Shown here: positions 17,351 through 26,262 of the stretch, piece by piece
Position numbering within the stretch: position 1 is the stretch's first letter
How the letters are laid out: each line of letters starts with the position of its first letter
Origin: Candidatus Poribacteria bacterium
Lineage (GTDB): Bacteria > Poribacteria > WGA-4E > WGA-3G
Direction of reading: 5' to 3'
DNA length: 51,618 nt
Assembly: GCA_022825665.1 (NCBI GenBank)
Contig: JAJDWI010000003.1
Coordinates: 1-51,618 of the forward strand
Notes under the pieces: generated by a model
Told to the model about the DNA's origin: nothing
Databases searched by the model: none
What the model saw: only the letters and a program-made list of their open reading frames with translations
Made by a program: the position numbers and the translations under genes

Positions 17351-17400
17351 TTATGGTGAGTAATGAAATTGCTAAAATACTAAAGAGGCAAAGCTTTATA

Positions 17401-17838
17401 TTACTTCGGGATACGGCGCACCCATAACATTAATGCTACATTCATTGCCCCTACAAATCCAAATATGTATGATTGAATTCCAACTAAATTTTCCGTTGTT
17501 TCAATAAAGATTGCTCCAAAAATTGGTAATCCGAGTGCTACACAAGTAAATAATGTCAAGGTCTTAGCACCTTTTGCTTGCCAAAAGGTTAACTCACGTC
17601 TTAATACTTGCATATACGACTGTTCCCACAGACGTGATGTCCACTTTCCTTGCATATATCCAAGAACAATTCCAAGTGCATATCCAAAACATGACCAACT
17701 TAGCAAATCTGGACGGTGATCTTTTGAAACTACAACTATCCATAATACCTCCCCAAGAAATGTTACGACAATAAATGCCCAAAATACTGGCAATTTCATA
17801 TAGAAGGGGAGTAACCGTCGTGATAGTGTATCTTTCAT
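17401..17838 (-). CDS. Membrane protein of unknown function, coupled to purQ
   Basis: A 145-residue protein with four predicted transmembrane stretches (about 15-37, 46-61, 92-112 and 122-139) and a basic loop between the second and third (WTSRLWEQSYMQVLRRE). Family not recognised. Its ATG overlaps the purQ TGA (ATGA at 17835-17838), so it is probably translationally coupled to purQ. Any link to purine synthesis is only contextual. Confidence 0.65.
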   Translation of the reverse strand: MKDTLSRRLLPFYMKLPVFWAFIVVTFLGEVLWIVVVSKDHRPDLLSWSCFGYALGIVLGYMQGKWTSRLWEQSYMQVLRRELTFWQAKGAKTLTLFTCVALGLPIFGAIFIETTENLVGIQSYIFGFVGAMNVALMLWVRRIPK

Positions 17839-18647
17839 CCAAAGTTCACTTTAACATATTCAACAGCGTTTTTGAAAATGGCAAGACCATCGCCTTCATC
17901 CGGAAGGTTCTCTCGTGTCCATCTCGGGTGGTTCCATTTTGTCAGGTATCTTTCTGGATGTGGCATCAAACCGAATATTCTCCCCGTTCTATCACATATT
18001 CCTGCTATATCTGCATCAGATCCATTTGGATTATGTGGATAAGGGGTTCTATCTATAGACGACTCTGCACTTTTGCCATAACGGAACACAACCTGTTTGT
18101 TCGATTCTAACTTTTCCAATACCTCAGATGGTGCAGTAAACCTACCTTCCGCATGTGCCACAGGCAAGTATAAGGCTGATTTTATACCCTTTGTAAATAC
18201 ACACGGACTCTGCTGTGTTTCCAAATCAACCCAACGACATTCAAATCTGGCAGAAGTATTCATTGCTAAACTTGTCTGTTGTGTATTCTCTATATTCTGA
18301 TTGTTACTACCATTATCCATTCCTGGTAATAAACCGGTTCTGACAAGAACTTGAAACCCATTACAAATACCAATTATCAATTTGTTATCAGCAACAAATT
18401 GACTCAACGTTTCTCTCAATTTGTGTTTCATCTCTACAGCAAGGAGTATTCCTGCTGATATATCATCACCATAGGAGAATCCACCAGGTATTGCGAGAAT
18501 GTGATAATCTGACAGATTGATCTTACTGGAAATCAGTTGTTGAACATGTACTAATTCAGTTTCAGCACCAGCAAGTTGAAATGCTACATCTGTTTCAGCG
18601 TCACAGTTCGTCCCTGCTGTACGTAAAATACATACTTTAGGTTTCAC
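17835..18647 (-). CDS. purQ: Phosphoribosylformylglycinamidine synthase, glutaminase subunit PurQ
   Basis: Class I glutamine amidotransferase that supplies ammonia to PurL for FGAR to FGAM in purine synthesis. In 270 residues the triad is visible: nucleophile Cys95 in GICNGFQ, plus His230 and Glu232 in LMPHPERYL. GGFSYGDDISAG (55-66) is diagnostic for PurQ. The start is GTG with AGGAGGA 5 bases upstream. It lies 42 bases after purL and overlaps the next gene by ATGA, forming a purL-purQ-membrane protein operon. Confidence 0.93.
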   Translation of the reverse strand: MKPKVCILRTAGTNCDAETDVAFQLAGAETELVHVQQLISSKINLSDYHILAIPGGFSYGDDISAGILLAVEMKHKLRETLSQFVADNKLIIGICNGFQVLVRTGLLPGMDNGSNNQNIENTQQTSLAMNTSARFECRWVDLETQQSPCVFTKGIKSALYLPVAHAEGRFTAPSEVLEKLESNKQVVFRYGKSAESSIDRTPYPHNPNGSDADIAGICDRTGRIFGLMPHPERYLTKWNHPRWTRENLPDEGDGLAIFKNAVEYVKVNFG

Positions 18648-18689
18648 TAAATCCTCCTATATTACATAAACACATGAAATATAAAAAAG

Positions 18690-21086
18690 TTATGTATGTA
18701 ACGGTGTTTGCCATGCAGATTTGAACATATCTATTGAACCTTCAATTATTCGCTTTCCTGACAATCCTGTGATGATAAATTCTGGTGTATCTGATATTGC
18801 ACCTATACATCCGATTGGTATATTAGCCATAAGGTTTTCAAAAGCATCTGCATTTTCAGAAGTGATCTCCACAAGAAACCGACTATTTGATTCAGAGAAT
18901 AACAGAAAATCATCAGATGTGATCGTTTCACCAGTAGGAATGTTTTCAAGATTTAGAAACATCCCATATCCACCAGAAAAAGCCATCTCTGCGGATGCCA
19001 CACCTATTCCTCCTTCAGAACAATCATGGCAAGAGCGAACTAACCCACTGTTAATAGCATCACTAAGTGCTTCCATGGTCAACTTCCCTTCCTCTGGACG
19101 TACAACTGGTGCCGTGTTTCCGATGAAACCGTGTAGACCATAATAGTGAGATCCACCCATTTCCGCATAAGTGTTACCAACTGCATAGATAAGGTTGCCA
19201 GGTGATTTTACATCCATCGTAACTGCCTTACTAATATCTGGCATTACACATATTGCTGATATTAGGAGAGTAGAAGGAATTGCACGTTGTTCACCTGTTG
19301 TTGTGTCGTGATATTCATTGTATAGACTATCTTTTCCTGATATGAAGGGCGTACCATAAGCAGTAGCAATGTCATAGCATGCCTTTGCTGCACGGACTAA
19401 CTCACCCAATCTATCGGGTTTGTCGGGATTACCCCAGCAGAAATTATCCAGAAGTGCAGTTTTTTCAAGAGAACCTCCAACAGCAATGATATTCCGTAGT
19501 GCTTCATCAATTGCAGACGCTGCACTTAGATATGGATCCACATCGCTATATTTTGGATTGATACCATTTGCAATAATAACTGCTTTCTCACTACCTATGA
19601 TCGGAGTAGTGACACAGGCATCACTTGGACCATCATTATTGACACCGACGAGCGGTTTAATAACAACTCCCCCTTGTACCTCGTGGTCATACTGCCGAAT
19701 AACAGATTCCTTACTTGCAATGTTTGGACTTGCCAGGAGACGAAGTAAATCATCGGTATAATCTTCTGTTTGACTATCCCGCGATGACATCTCCTTGTGC
19801 TGTGGCGGTTGCCAAACTGCTTCTTTTATATGTTGAGGTAAACCTTTGTGTAGGAAATCCATATCTAAATCCCCTACAATCTCACCTTCATAGAATACCT
19901 GAAGTCTGTGAGAATCAGTGAAATTACCAAGTACGGTTGCCTCTACCATTTCTGATTCGCAAATATCCTTAAGTTCTTCAATGTTTTCAGGTGGAACAGC
20001 AATTACCATTCGTTCTTGTGCTTCAGACAACCAGATTTCCCAAGGGGCTAACCCATCATATTTCAATGGCACGCGTTCCAGATGAACTTCTGCTCCTATT
20101 TCTTCTCCCATTTCACCTACTGCTGATGAAAATCCTCCAGCACCACAGTCAGTAATTGAACGGTAAAGATTACGATCACGTGCTTGTAAAAGAGCATCAA
20201 CAATTTTCTTTTCCATAATTGGGTTTCCAATCTGAACAACACTACCAAGATTTTCAGAGGTATCATCCAATTCTGCAGAAGAGAAGGTAGCACCGTGAAT
20301 TCCATCACGACCAGTTCGCCCCCCGACAGCCACAACCAGATCACCCGGTTCAACTGATTTATCACATCTATTCCTCGGTATTAATCCAACATTTCCACAG
20401 AACACAAGTGGGTTTGCAGTATAACCTTTGTCAAAGAGAATAGCACCGTTTGCTGTTGGAATTCCCATCCTATTTCCGTAATCACGCACACCTGATACAA
20501 CACCTTTAAACACACGTTTTGGATGAAGTGTCCCTTTAGGTAACTCATCGTAAGGCATGTCTGGTAGACCGAAACAGAAAACATCTGTATTTAGTATAGG
20601 TTTTGCACCGAGTCCAGTTCCGAGTGAATCCCGTATTACACCACCAATACCTGTTCCTGCACCACCATACGGTTCTATGGCAGAGGGATGATTGTGTGTT
20701 TCCACCTTGAATATGAGATTATATGTATCATCAAATTCAATGATTCCAGCATTGTCGGAAAAGACAGATACGCACCAAGGTTTGTCAATCACTTCTGTTG
20801 CCCGTTGAATATAAGTCGGAAAAAGACCCTCTATTTTCTCCGTTTCCTTACCTTCTTCAGCGTAGAGAATGATGCATTTAAATGTCTTATGAACGCAATG
20901 CTCAGACCATGTTTGTGCTATCGTTTCCAATTCTACATCGGTTGGATTGCGCTGCAATTTTGAAAAATGCGTTTGAATTGTCTGCATTTCCTTTAGGTTC
21001 AGGGACAATGTGCCCTCTCGACTAATTCGCATCAGTTCATCATCATCTGCGTTCAGAATTTGAAACTCATTGACATTACTTGGCAT
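18690..21086 (-). CDS. purL: Phosphoribosylformylglycinamidine synthase, synthetase subunit PurL
   Basis: ATP-dependent FGAM synthase subunit of 798 residues. The start at 21086 is preferred because GGAG lies 6 bases upstream; the longer frame to 21134 has none. Key elements: WSEHCVHKTF near the N-terminus, VETHNHPSAIEPYGGAGTG for ATP and Mg, a GIGGVIRDSLG loop, and the duplicated AIRS-like halves with SGKDSLYNEY in the second. About 30 residues precede the usual small-PurL start (LSLNLKEMQTIQTHF), as in PurSL-type proteins, but no PurS domain is attached. purS is not found in this window, although small PurL enzymes need PurS to form the complex with PurQ. Confidence 0.93.
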   Translation of the reverse strand: MPSNVNEFQILNADDDELMRISREGTLSLNLKEMQTIQTHFSKLQRNPTDVELETIAQTWSEHCVHKTFKCIILYAEEGKETEKIEGLFPTYIQRATEVIDKPWCVSVFSDNAGIIEFDDTYNLIFKVETHNHPSAIEPYGGAGTGIGGVIRDSLGTGLGAKPILNTDVFCFGLPDMPYDELPKGTLHPKRVFKGVVSGVRDYGNRMGIPTANGAILFDKGYTANPLVFCGNVGLIPRNRCDKSVEPGDLVVAVGGRTGRDGIHGATFSSAELDDTSENLGSVVQIGNPIMEKKIVDALLQARDRNLYRSITDCGAGGFSSAVGEMGEEIGAEVHLERVPLKYDGLAPWEIWLSEAQERMVIAVPPENIEELKDICESEMVEATVLGNFTDSHRLQVFYEGEIVGDLDMDFLHKGLPQHIKEAVWQPPQHKEMSSRDSQTEDYTDDLLRLLASPNIASKESVIRQYDHEVQGGVVIKPLVGVNNDGPSDACVTTPIIGSEKAVIIANGINPKYSDVDPYLSAASAIDEALRNIIAVGGSLEKTALLDNFCWGNPDKPDRLGELVRAAKACYDIATAYGTPFISGKDSLYNEYHDTTTGEQRAIPSTLLISAICVMPDISKAVTMDVKSPGNLIYAVGNTYAEMGGSHYYGLHGFIGNTAPVVRPEEGKLTMEALSDAINSGLVRSCHDCSEGGIGVASAEMAFSGGYGMFLNLENIPTGETITSDDFLLFSESNSRFLVEITSENADAFENLMANIPIGCIGAISDTPEFIITGLSGKRIIEGSIDMFKSAWQTPLHT

Positions 21087-21277
21087 CACTTTCTCCAATT
21101 TTAACAAAGTCCCTTTATTTACAAAGTTCACCATAATAGCGGTTAATGAACAATTTCGGGGAATCTACCGTGTAAATGTAGATACGGAATTGAAAAACAA
21201 GAGGATAGAAATAGTGTATGATCTTTGTTGTGACACAGATAAATACAAAAAGCCTATATTGTTGTAGTTTAAGCTGA

Positions 21278-21610
21278 TTACCGTAGGACAAATAATCCAG
21301 TATTTGCATCTTTCGAAAATTCTATAATTTCAGCGTAATGTTTTCTCAAAATCTGTTCTACTGCCCTCGTCATGCAATTTCCTATCCTGATCCAAATCAC
21401 CTTTGGTGGATAACCGTGAATAACACTATGATTCCTAAAGTCTGTATCTTTTGAAACGATGAAATAGTTGTTATCACGAGCGTAATCCCATAACTCGGTA
21501 TCTGTTGCTGTATCTAACCCTAACATTTTGACATGGGTAGAATTAGGAAACAGGTCCGTCAGCAGCACCACCAGTTGGTCGGACAGGTTCTGATCGAAGG
21601 GAAGTTTCAT
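21278..21610 (-). CDS. DUF5615 PIN-like toxin
   Basis: A 110-residue small PIN-like (Mut7-C-type) protein with N-terminal LPFDQNLS (Asp6), central GLDTATDTELWDYARDN, and IVSKDTDF, the acidic positions expected of the nuclease-like fold. By family it pairs with DUF433 antitoxins as a toxin-antitoxin module. Its ATG lies 68 bases inside the DUF433 gene in another frame, with no ribosome-binding site of its own, so translational coupling is likely. Confidence 0.82.
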   Translation of the reverse strand: MKLPFDQNLSDQLVVLLTDLFPNSTHVKMLGLDTATDTELWDYARDNNYFIVSKDTDFRNHSVIHGYPPKVIWIRIGNCMTRAVEQILRKHYAEIIEFSKDANTGLFVLR

Positions 21611-21836
21611 CTGTGTAAATGACTACCTGTGATTTTTCCTTGTCCGCAGCATAAGCAAAACAAGCACGAATATCTGTCTCGGTTAACTCGGGAAAATCGT
21701 GTAGGACTTCCGCTACTGTCATACCTGATGCGAGATATTCAAAAACATCGTAAACGGTGATCCGCATTCCCCGAATGCAGGGCTGTCCGCTGCGTTTACC
21801 TGGTTCAATGGTAATAATGTCTCTATAGTCATTCAT
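21543..21836 (-). CDS. DUF433 antitoxin
   Basis: A 97-residue helix-turn-helix-type DUF433 protein: ITIEPGKRSGQPCIRGMRI, then VYDVFEYLASGMTVAEVLHDFPELTETDIRA is the family core. The start at 21836 is chosen because the family begins close to this Met (a longer frame runs to 21881). The last ~25 residues after AADKEKS are an unusual low-complexity tail that overlaps the toxin gene by 68 bases. It should neutralise and autoregulate the DUF5615 partner. Confidence 0.82.
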   Translation of the reverse strand: MNDYRDIITIEPGKRSGQPCIRGMRITVYDVFEYLASGMTVAEVLHDFPELTETDIRACFAYAADKEKSQVVIYTDETSLRSEPVRPTGGAADGPVS

Positions 21837-22057
21837 GTTCCCTACCTCATTAGTAAAACATTTGAAGAGAGTGTACCACAACTTGTGTTGATTATCAATT
21901 ATTTTGGTAGGAAGTTTCTAAATTCACATAAACAAAACGCTTAATTGCTGTGCCTAAATCACGTGGATCAGCAAACCAACCGTTAGGATCGTTGACATGC
22001 TACCATTCCAGTCCGTGATGAGTGTTCTTTTTTCAATCTCACAAGACGTATAACTTT

Positions 22058-22879
22058 TCATTCCTTAAAGGAGGCAGTAACTCGCGGAATACTTTCCTCA
22101 CAAGCAAACCGTTCAATACTGGATGCACCAACAAACCCAACGGTATCGGTATTTTCGTTGATATATGCAGCGTCTGGTGCCGTAGCGATTGGTCCACCAT
22201 GTGACAAGCAGATTACATCTGAATTCTGTGACTTTGCTGCATCACATATCTCCTGTACACGTACGGCTGCATCCTTGAGAGTAAATGCGGTTTCTGCACC
22301 TATCGTACCGCCGACTGTTGTGTTCATGTGTGCGATTATAACATCTGCGCCTGCTTTTGCCATCTCTTCTGATTCTTCTGGATTAAAGACATAGACAATG
22401 GTGAACAAATCCATCTCATGGGCGGTACCAATTGTCTCAACTTCTTTATAAAAACCCATACCTGTTTCTTCAAGTGTCACCCGAAAAGTTCCATCAATCA
22501 CGCCAACAGTAGGAAAGTTATTGACTCCATCAAAACCTACATCACGAACTTGTTTCAGGAAGTTACTCATACGACGAGTGGGATCAGTTCCATTCACACC
22601 CGCAATAACAGGTGTTTCATTGACAACAGGCAATACCTCACGTTCACCCATCTCCATAACAATAGCATTTGCATCTCCATAGGCTAATAGTCCAGCACAT
22701 GACCCAAATCCCGACATGCGATAACGACCAGAGTTGTAAATTACAATAAGATCGGCACCACCCTTTTCCGCGAATTTGGCGGTGATACCAGTACCTGCAC
22801 CGACAGCAAGTAAATTATTTCCTTTATCTAACTCCCTCCTTAATCGACCTAAGACTTCATCTCGCGTATAATCTGGCAT
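22058..22879 (-). CDS. TIM-barrel protein of the phosphoenolpyruvate hydrolase-like family
   Basis: A 273-residue cytoplasmic TIM barrel. Sequence features match the PEP hydrolase-like (PF09370-type) family: LLAVGAGTGITAKFAEKGGAD, IVIYNSGRYRMSGFGS, PVIAGVNGTDP, GFDGVNNFPTVGVIDG and DVICLSHGGPIATAPDA. Related proteins occur alone or fused to sigma-54 activators, and the in vivo reaction is poorly known. AAGGA lies 7 bases before the ATG. It is monocistronic, lying 110 bases downstream of the neighbouring sulfatase-fold gene. Confidence 0.8.
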   Translation of the reverse strand: MPDYTRDEVLGRLRRELDKGNNLLAVGAGTGITAKFAEKGGADLIVIYNSGRYRMSGFGSCAGLLAYGDANAIVMEMGEREVLPVVNETPVIAGVNGTDPTRRMSNFLKQVRDVGFDGVNNFPTVGVIDGTFRVTLEETGMGFYKEVETIGTAHEMDLFTIVYVFNPEESEEMAKAGADVIIAHMNTTVGGTIGAETAFTLKDAAVRVQEICDAAKSQNSDVICLSHGGPIATAPDAAYINENTDTVGFVGASSIERFACEESIPRVTASFKE

Positions 22880-22989
22880 TCAAAATTCCTTTCTTAATGT
22901 ATATCAGACATAGATTGTCAATCATCAGAATGAGTCTTCTGATTTAATCAGATACCTATTACTGAGGACTGACCGCTGATAACTGATAA

Positions 22990-24384
22990 CTATTCATTAC
23001 GTGATTTTGCTTGTAAACGGGCTGCTTCACCAGGATTTCCAATGTGCATTGTATTGTACGCTTGATCGGATGATTTGAAGGGACCAATTCCTTTATGTCC
23101 ATGCCAATCTCCCTGATTCATAATTGGATTTGGCAATCCAGTTTCTTTCTCGCGCTGAAGTATCCAATTCTTCATCCGTGTTTCCAAGACACTCACGATA
23201 TCGGGATGTTTTTCAACTAAATTTTCGTTTTCGTCGGGGTCTTGTATGAGATTGTATAGTTCTACCGGAGGTTTGTAATGAAAATCAGGTTCAAGTGCCA
23301 CTATCAACTTCCATTCAGGTGTTCTCCAACCGTGTTTACGCATCCAAGTACATTCTGTAATATAGAACTCGCTATCGTAAGAGGCAATTTCTCCATTCAT
23401 AAGAGGAATTAGACTGTTCCCGTCGAAGGAAATATCTGTTTCAATATCTGCCAACTCAAGTATTGTTGGAACAAGGTCTTTATGTTGGTTATAACCAGAC
23501 ACACGTTTTCCAGATGGTACACGACCCGGAAAACGTATAATCAGCGGCACATGCAGCGTAACATCGTAGAGTCCATGATGATCAAACCAGCACTCGTGGT
23601 CATATAGGGTTTCACCGTGGTCTCCATTAATGATTACGATTGTGTCGTCCAATACACCGCGTGTTTCAAGTGCATTAAAAAGTGTCTGGATACATGCATC
23701 CATATATGCAATCGCACCATCATATTGGGCAATAACATAGTCTTTATCTGTTATCCCCACTGGCATCCATGAAGCAAAGTAATCACAGAAAGGTTTGAAG
23801 GACATTACAGGTTCCATAGATTTGTTACTTGGATCACATTCATCACCATGATAAAATGTCCGTTCATAAGGGGCGGGTGGCAAATATGGTGAATGTGGAT
23901 CCATGTGTCTCAGAAACAGAAAAAATGGTTTCTCATCATTTTGGTCTATCAACCGATTTAGTTCAGGAAGCGTAGTCTTGTTAAGATTTTCTGCTTTAGG
24001 ACTTCGTCCAGATTCGTCAGGTCCCCAACCAGCGAATTCAAGATAATTATCAAAACCTCGAGCACTCGGATTACTGAATCCAACACATGTTGTATCATAC
24101 CCAACTTCTCTTAGTATTTCCGCTAAAGTCTTTACCTCTTCTCGCAGTGGACCCTGATGCCTAAGTGCCACAACTTGTGTACTAAAGGTATCCATGCCAG
24201 TGAGCATAGATGCATAAGCACTTGTTGTCGGAATGTGTGCACTGTATGTTTTTTCAAAAAGTGTGCCACCCTCAGCAAACTTATCAATATGTGGTGTCGT
24301 GAGTCGTTCATATCCATAACAACTCATGTGTGTGGCGAGAAGAGAATCTACTCCCATCAATACTATATTCGGTTTTTTTGCCAT
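22990..24384 (-). CDS. Sulfatase-fold (alkaline phosphatase superfamily) enzyme lacking the formylglycine motif
   Basis: A 464-residue metal-dependent hydrolase: NIVLMGVDSL at the N-terminus, INGDHGETLYDH with metal-ligand Asp-His, and a C-terminal sulfatase subdomain (LYNLIQDPDENENLV). Where true sulfatases have C-x-P-x-R before ASLLTG, this protein has TTSAY before ASMLTG, so the nucleophile position is Thr53 and the Arg is Tyr57. That points to phosphodiester or phosphonate hydrolysis, or a non-sulfatase role. No signal peptide. AAGGAG lies 11 bases upstream. The next gene upstream is a PhyH on the same strand. Confidence 0.82.
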   Translation of the reverse strand: MAKKPNIVLMGVDSLLATHMSCYGYERLTTPHIDKFAEGGTLFEKTYSAHIPTTSAYASMLTGMDTFSTQVVALRHQGPLREEVKTLAEILREVGYDTTCVGFSNPSARGFDNYLEFAGWGPDESGRSPKAENLNKTTLPELNRLIDQNDEKPFFLFLRHMDPHSPYLPPAPYERTFYHGDECDPSNKSMEPVMSFKPFCDYFASWMPVGITDKDYVIAQYDGAIAYMDACIQTLFNALETRGVLDDTIVIINGDHGETLYDHECWFDHHGLYDVTLHVPLIIRFPGRVPSGKRVSGYNQHKDLVPTILELADIETDISFDGNSLIPLMNGEIASYDSEFYITECTWMRKHGWRTPEWKLIVALEPDFHYKPPVELYNLIQDPDENENLVEKHPDIVSVLETRMKNWILQREKETGLPNPIMNQGDWHGHKGIGPFKSSDQAYNTMHIGNPGEAARLQAKSRNE

Positions 24385-24443
24385 GTTTTAATATACTCCT
24401 TCTATAAACTAATTCCTATTTCAAAGACAACTGCTTATATGTA

Positions 24444-25253
24444 TTATTCTTTTTCCCAATCTTTGTGCCAAACAAGTGTATTCTGCACATCGTCGTCAAG
24501 TACATCACCAACTGTCAATGAGTTAAAATACGGTTCAGGTAGTATGTTTCTTTTACCATTAAAGGTGCACCCATCTGGCATAAATCCACAAGTCATAGCT
24601 CGACGATGTGAAAATGTCATATTTGCCCCTGCACCATGTGCAGTTAATCCGTTATGCCACACCATTGATCCCGCAGGACACGGTGCTGACTGTGGTTCAA
24701 GTTCTTTCCACTCTGGATAGACATCAAATAAAGCACCGATGTTTTCTCCAATACCAACGTTGTCAAAACGTGCTAATTTGTGTGTACCGGGCAAATACCA
24801 CATACAACCATTTCCCATCGTAGCATCATCTAAAGCGACCCAGAACGAAACAGCATCACGCGAGTCAAATGACCAATATGGAACATCAAGATGCCATGCA
24901 GTCGGGTTACCGTTAGGTGGTTTAATCAATGCTTGGTCATGCCATATACGCATACCATCTACACCAGCTAATTGTGTTGCCATCTGACCAATTTTTGGAT
25001 CATGCACCAACTTTCGCATACCTGTATGTGTGTCTGAAAGTCGTAAGCACTGAGTAAATACTCTCGCATAAAAATTCGATGGATCCAATTGATTTGTCAT
25101 AACTTCAACTGAACCACCAAGTCGTTCAGTTACTGCTTCATCGGTGCATCTACGCCATTCTGCAAGCTCATCTGCATCAAGAAAATTTTCAATTACAAGA
25201 TAGCCATTTTCCTGATAAAAGTTAATTTGTTCTGCGGTGAGTTCGTGCCGCAT
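24444..25253 (-). CDS. Phytanoyl-CoA dioxygenase (PhyH) family protein
   Basis: A 269-residue Fe(II)/2-oxoglutarate oxygenase. Facial triad His121-x-Asp123 (AWHLDVPYW) and His206 (GLTAHGAGANM), with Arg217-Arg218 for 2-oxoglutarate. QENGYLVIENFL near the start is typical. The ATG at 25253 is chosen: GGAG lies 9 bases upstream, whereas the GTG two codons earlier is only 3 bases from it. It probably forms a pair with the sulfatase-fold gene 59 bases downstream. Confidence 0.86.
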   Translation of the reverse strand: MRHELTAEQINFYQENGYLVIENFLDADELAEWRRCTDEAVTERLGGSVEVMTNQLDPSNFYARVFTQCLRLSDTHTGMRKLVHDPKIGQMATQLAGVDGMRIWHDQALIKPPNGNPTAWHLDVPYWSFDSRDAVSFWVALDDATMGNGCMWYLPGTHKLARFDNVGIGENIGALFDVYPEWKELEPQSAPCPAGSMVWHNGLTAHGAGANMTFSHRRAMTCGFMPDGCTFNGKRNILPEPYFNSLTVGDVLDDDVQNTLVWHKDWEKE

Positions 25254-25259
25254 CTCCAC

Positions 25260-25561
25260 GTTCTCCTTTACATCTAACGGGTCTTATTTCAGTAGAATTT
25301 CAATATTGAAATCCATAAATCCTTTACAATTATCGTATCATGTATAGAGAAATTAGACAAATGAATTTTATGTAACTTGTACATATAATGTAAGGTATTG
25401 TTCGTTTAATGAAGTTCTCTATTTGATTGACATATAGGGATGGATCGGTTATACTAAGCATGTCATGATTATAACAAATAACAAAGCATAAGACTTAGAT
25501 ACAACAAAATACACAATCCAACTAAAATTAGTTAAGTAGTGAATTCATAAATACACATCAA
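25260..25561. other. Divergent intergenic region upstream of PhyH and the toxin gene
   Basis: AT-rich and gene-free. It contains the strong plus-strand promoter at 25427-25455; nothing else is recognised. Confidence 0.5.
25427..25455 (+). promoter_or_regulatory. Strong sigma-70-type promoter of the toxin-antitoxin pair
   Basis: TTGACA (25427-25432), 17-base spacer, TATACT (25450-25455). It predicts a leader of about 100 bases before the toxin ATG at 25562. Confidence 0.7.
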
Positions 25562-25900
25562 ATGCAAAATTCACAACAGAGAGAATTAGTTTTCTATCAA
25601 ACAAAAAACGGACAAATACCATTTACAAAATGGTTTGAATCGATTCGGGATCAGAAAACCCGGACAAGACTACGGGGACGGCTCACACGCCTTGAGTTTG
25701 GTAATTATGGGGACTGTCAGTCTGTTGGAGAAGGTGTTTATGAATTGCGTATCCACTTTGGTCCTGGATATCGTATCTATTTTAGTGAAGTGGATAATAC
25801 TGTTATCCTTTTGCTTTGTGGAGGAGACAAGTCATCTCAGCAGCGCGATATCAATCAAGCAAAATCATATTGGCGAGACTATAAGGAGAAACACAGATGA
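25562..25900 (+). CDS. RelE/ParE-superfamily addiction module killer protein (HigB-like)
   Basis: A 112-residue toxin of the TIGR02683 type. Family signs: FTKWFESIRDQKTRTRLRGRL and LEFGNYGD in the N-terminal helices, GVYELRIHFGPGYRIYF in the central strands, and LLLCGGDKSSQQRDI towards the end. Members act as ribosome-dependent mRNA nucleases or related poisons. There is no obvious ribosome-binding site. Its stop overlaps the antitoxin ATG (ATGA at 25897-25900). Toxin-first order is usual for this subfamily. Confidence 0.87.
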   Translation: MQNSQQRELVFYQTKNGQIPFTKWFESIRDQKTRTRLRGRLTRLEFGNYGDCQSVGEGVYELRIHFGPGYRIYFSEVDNTVILLLCGGDKSSQQRDINQAKSYWRDYKEKHR

Positions 25901-26262
25901 ACAAACTGAGAACATGGCGTGAGTATTTAATTAAAGATTTGTCTGCAAATCGCATGGAAGCAATAGATTATATTCGATACTCTATAGAGGAATACCAAAA
26001 TGATAACAATGTTGCTGTTTTTTTATTATCATTAAAAACCTTCATAGAGTCACAAGGTGGAATGATTGAACTTGCTAAGCGAACACACATGTCTCCTGAT
26101 GCCATACAAAAGATCCTTTCAAGTGATAATGCACCAGATATTGAATCACTCTGTACAATTCTCAATGCACTTGGGTGTAAGCTTTCAATTCAACCATTAG
26201 AAGGCACAAATCAAGAAATCAAATCTACATCTGAGGATCAGAGAACTTCCGCAGCAGGATAA
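25897..26262 (+). CDS. HTH-type addiction module antidote protein
   Basis: A 121-residue XRE-like antitoxin of the TIGR02684 type: YLIKDLSANRMEAIDYI at the N-terminus, a helix-turn-helix near residues 50-75 (GGMIELAKRTHMSPDAIQKI), then LCTILNALGCKLSIQPL. Expected to bind the toxin and repress the 25427 promoter. Its last 25 bases overlap the 3' end of the convergent sulfatase gene, so the C-terminal tail after IQPL may be a recent read-through extension. Confidence 0.87.
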   Translation: MNKLRTWREYLIKDLSANRMEAIDYIRYSIEEYQNDNNVAVFLLSLKTFIESQGGMIELAKRTHMSPDAIQKILSSDNAPDIESLCTILNALGCKLSIQPLEGTNQEIKSTSEDQRTSAAG

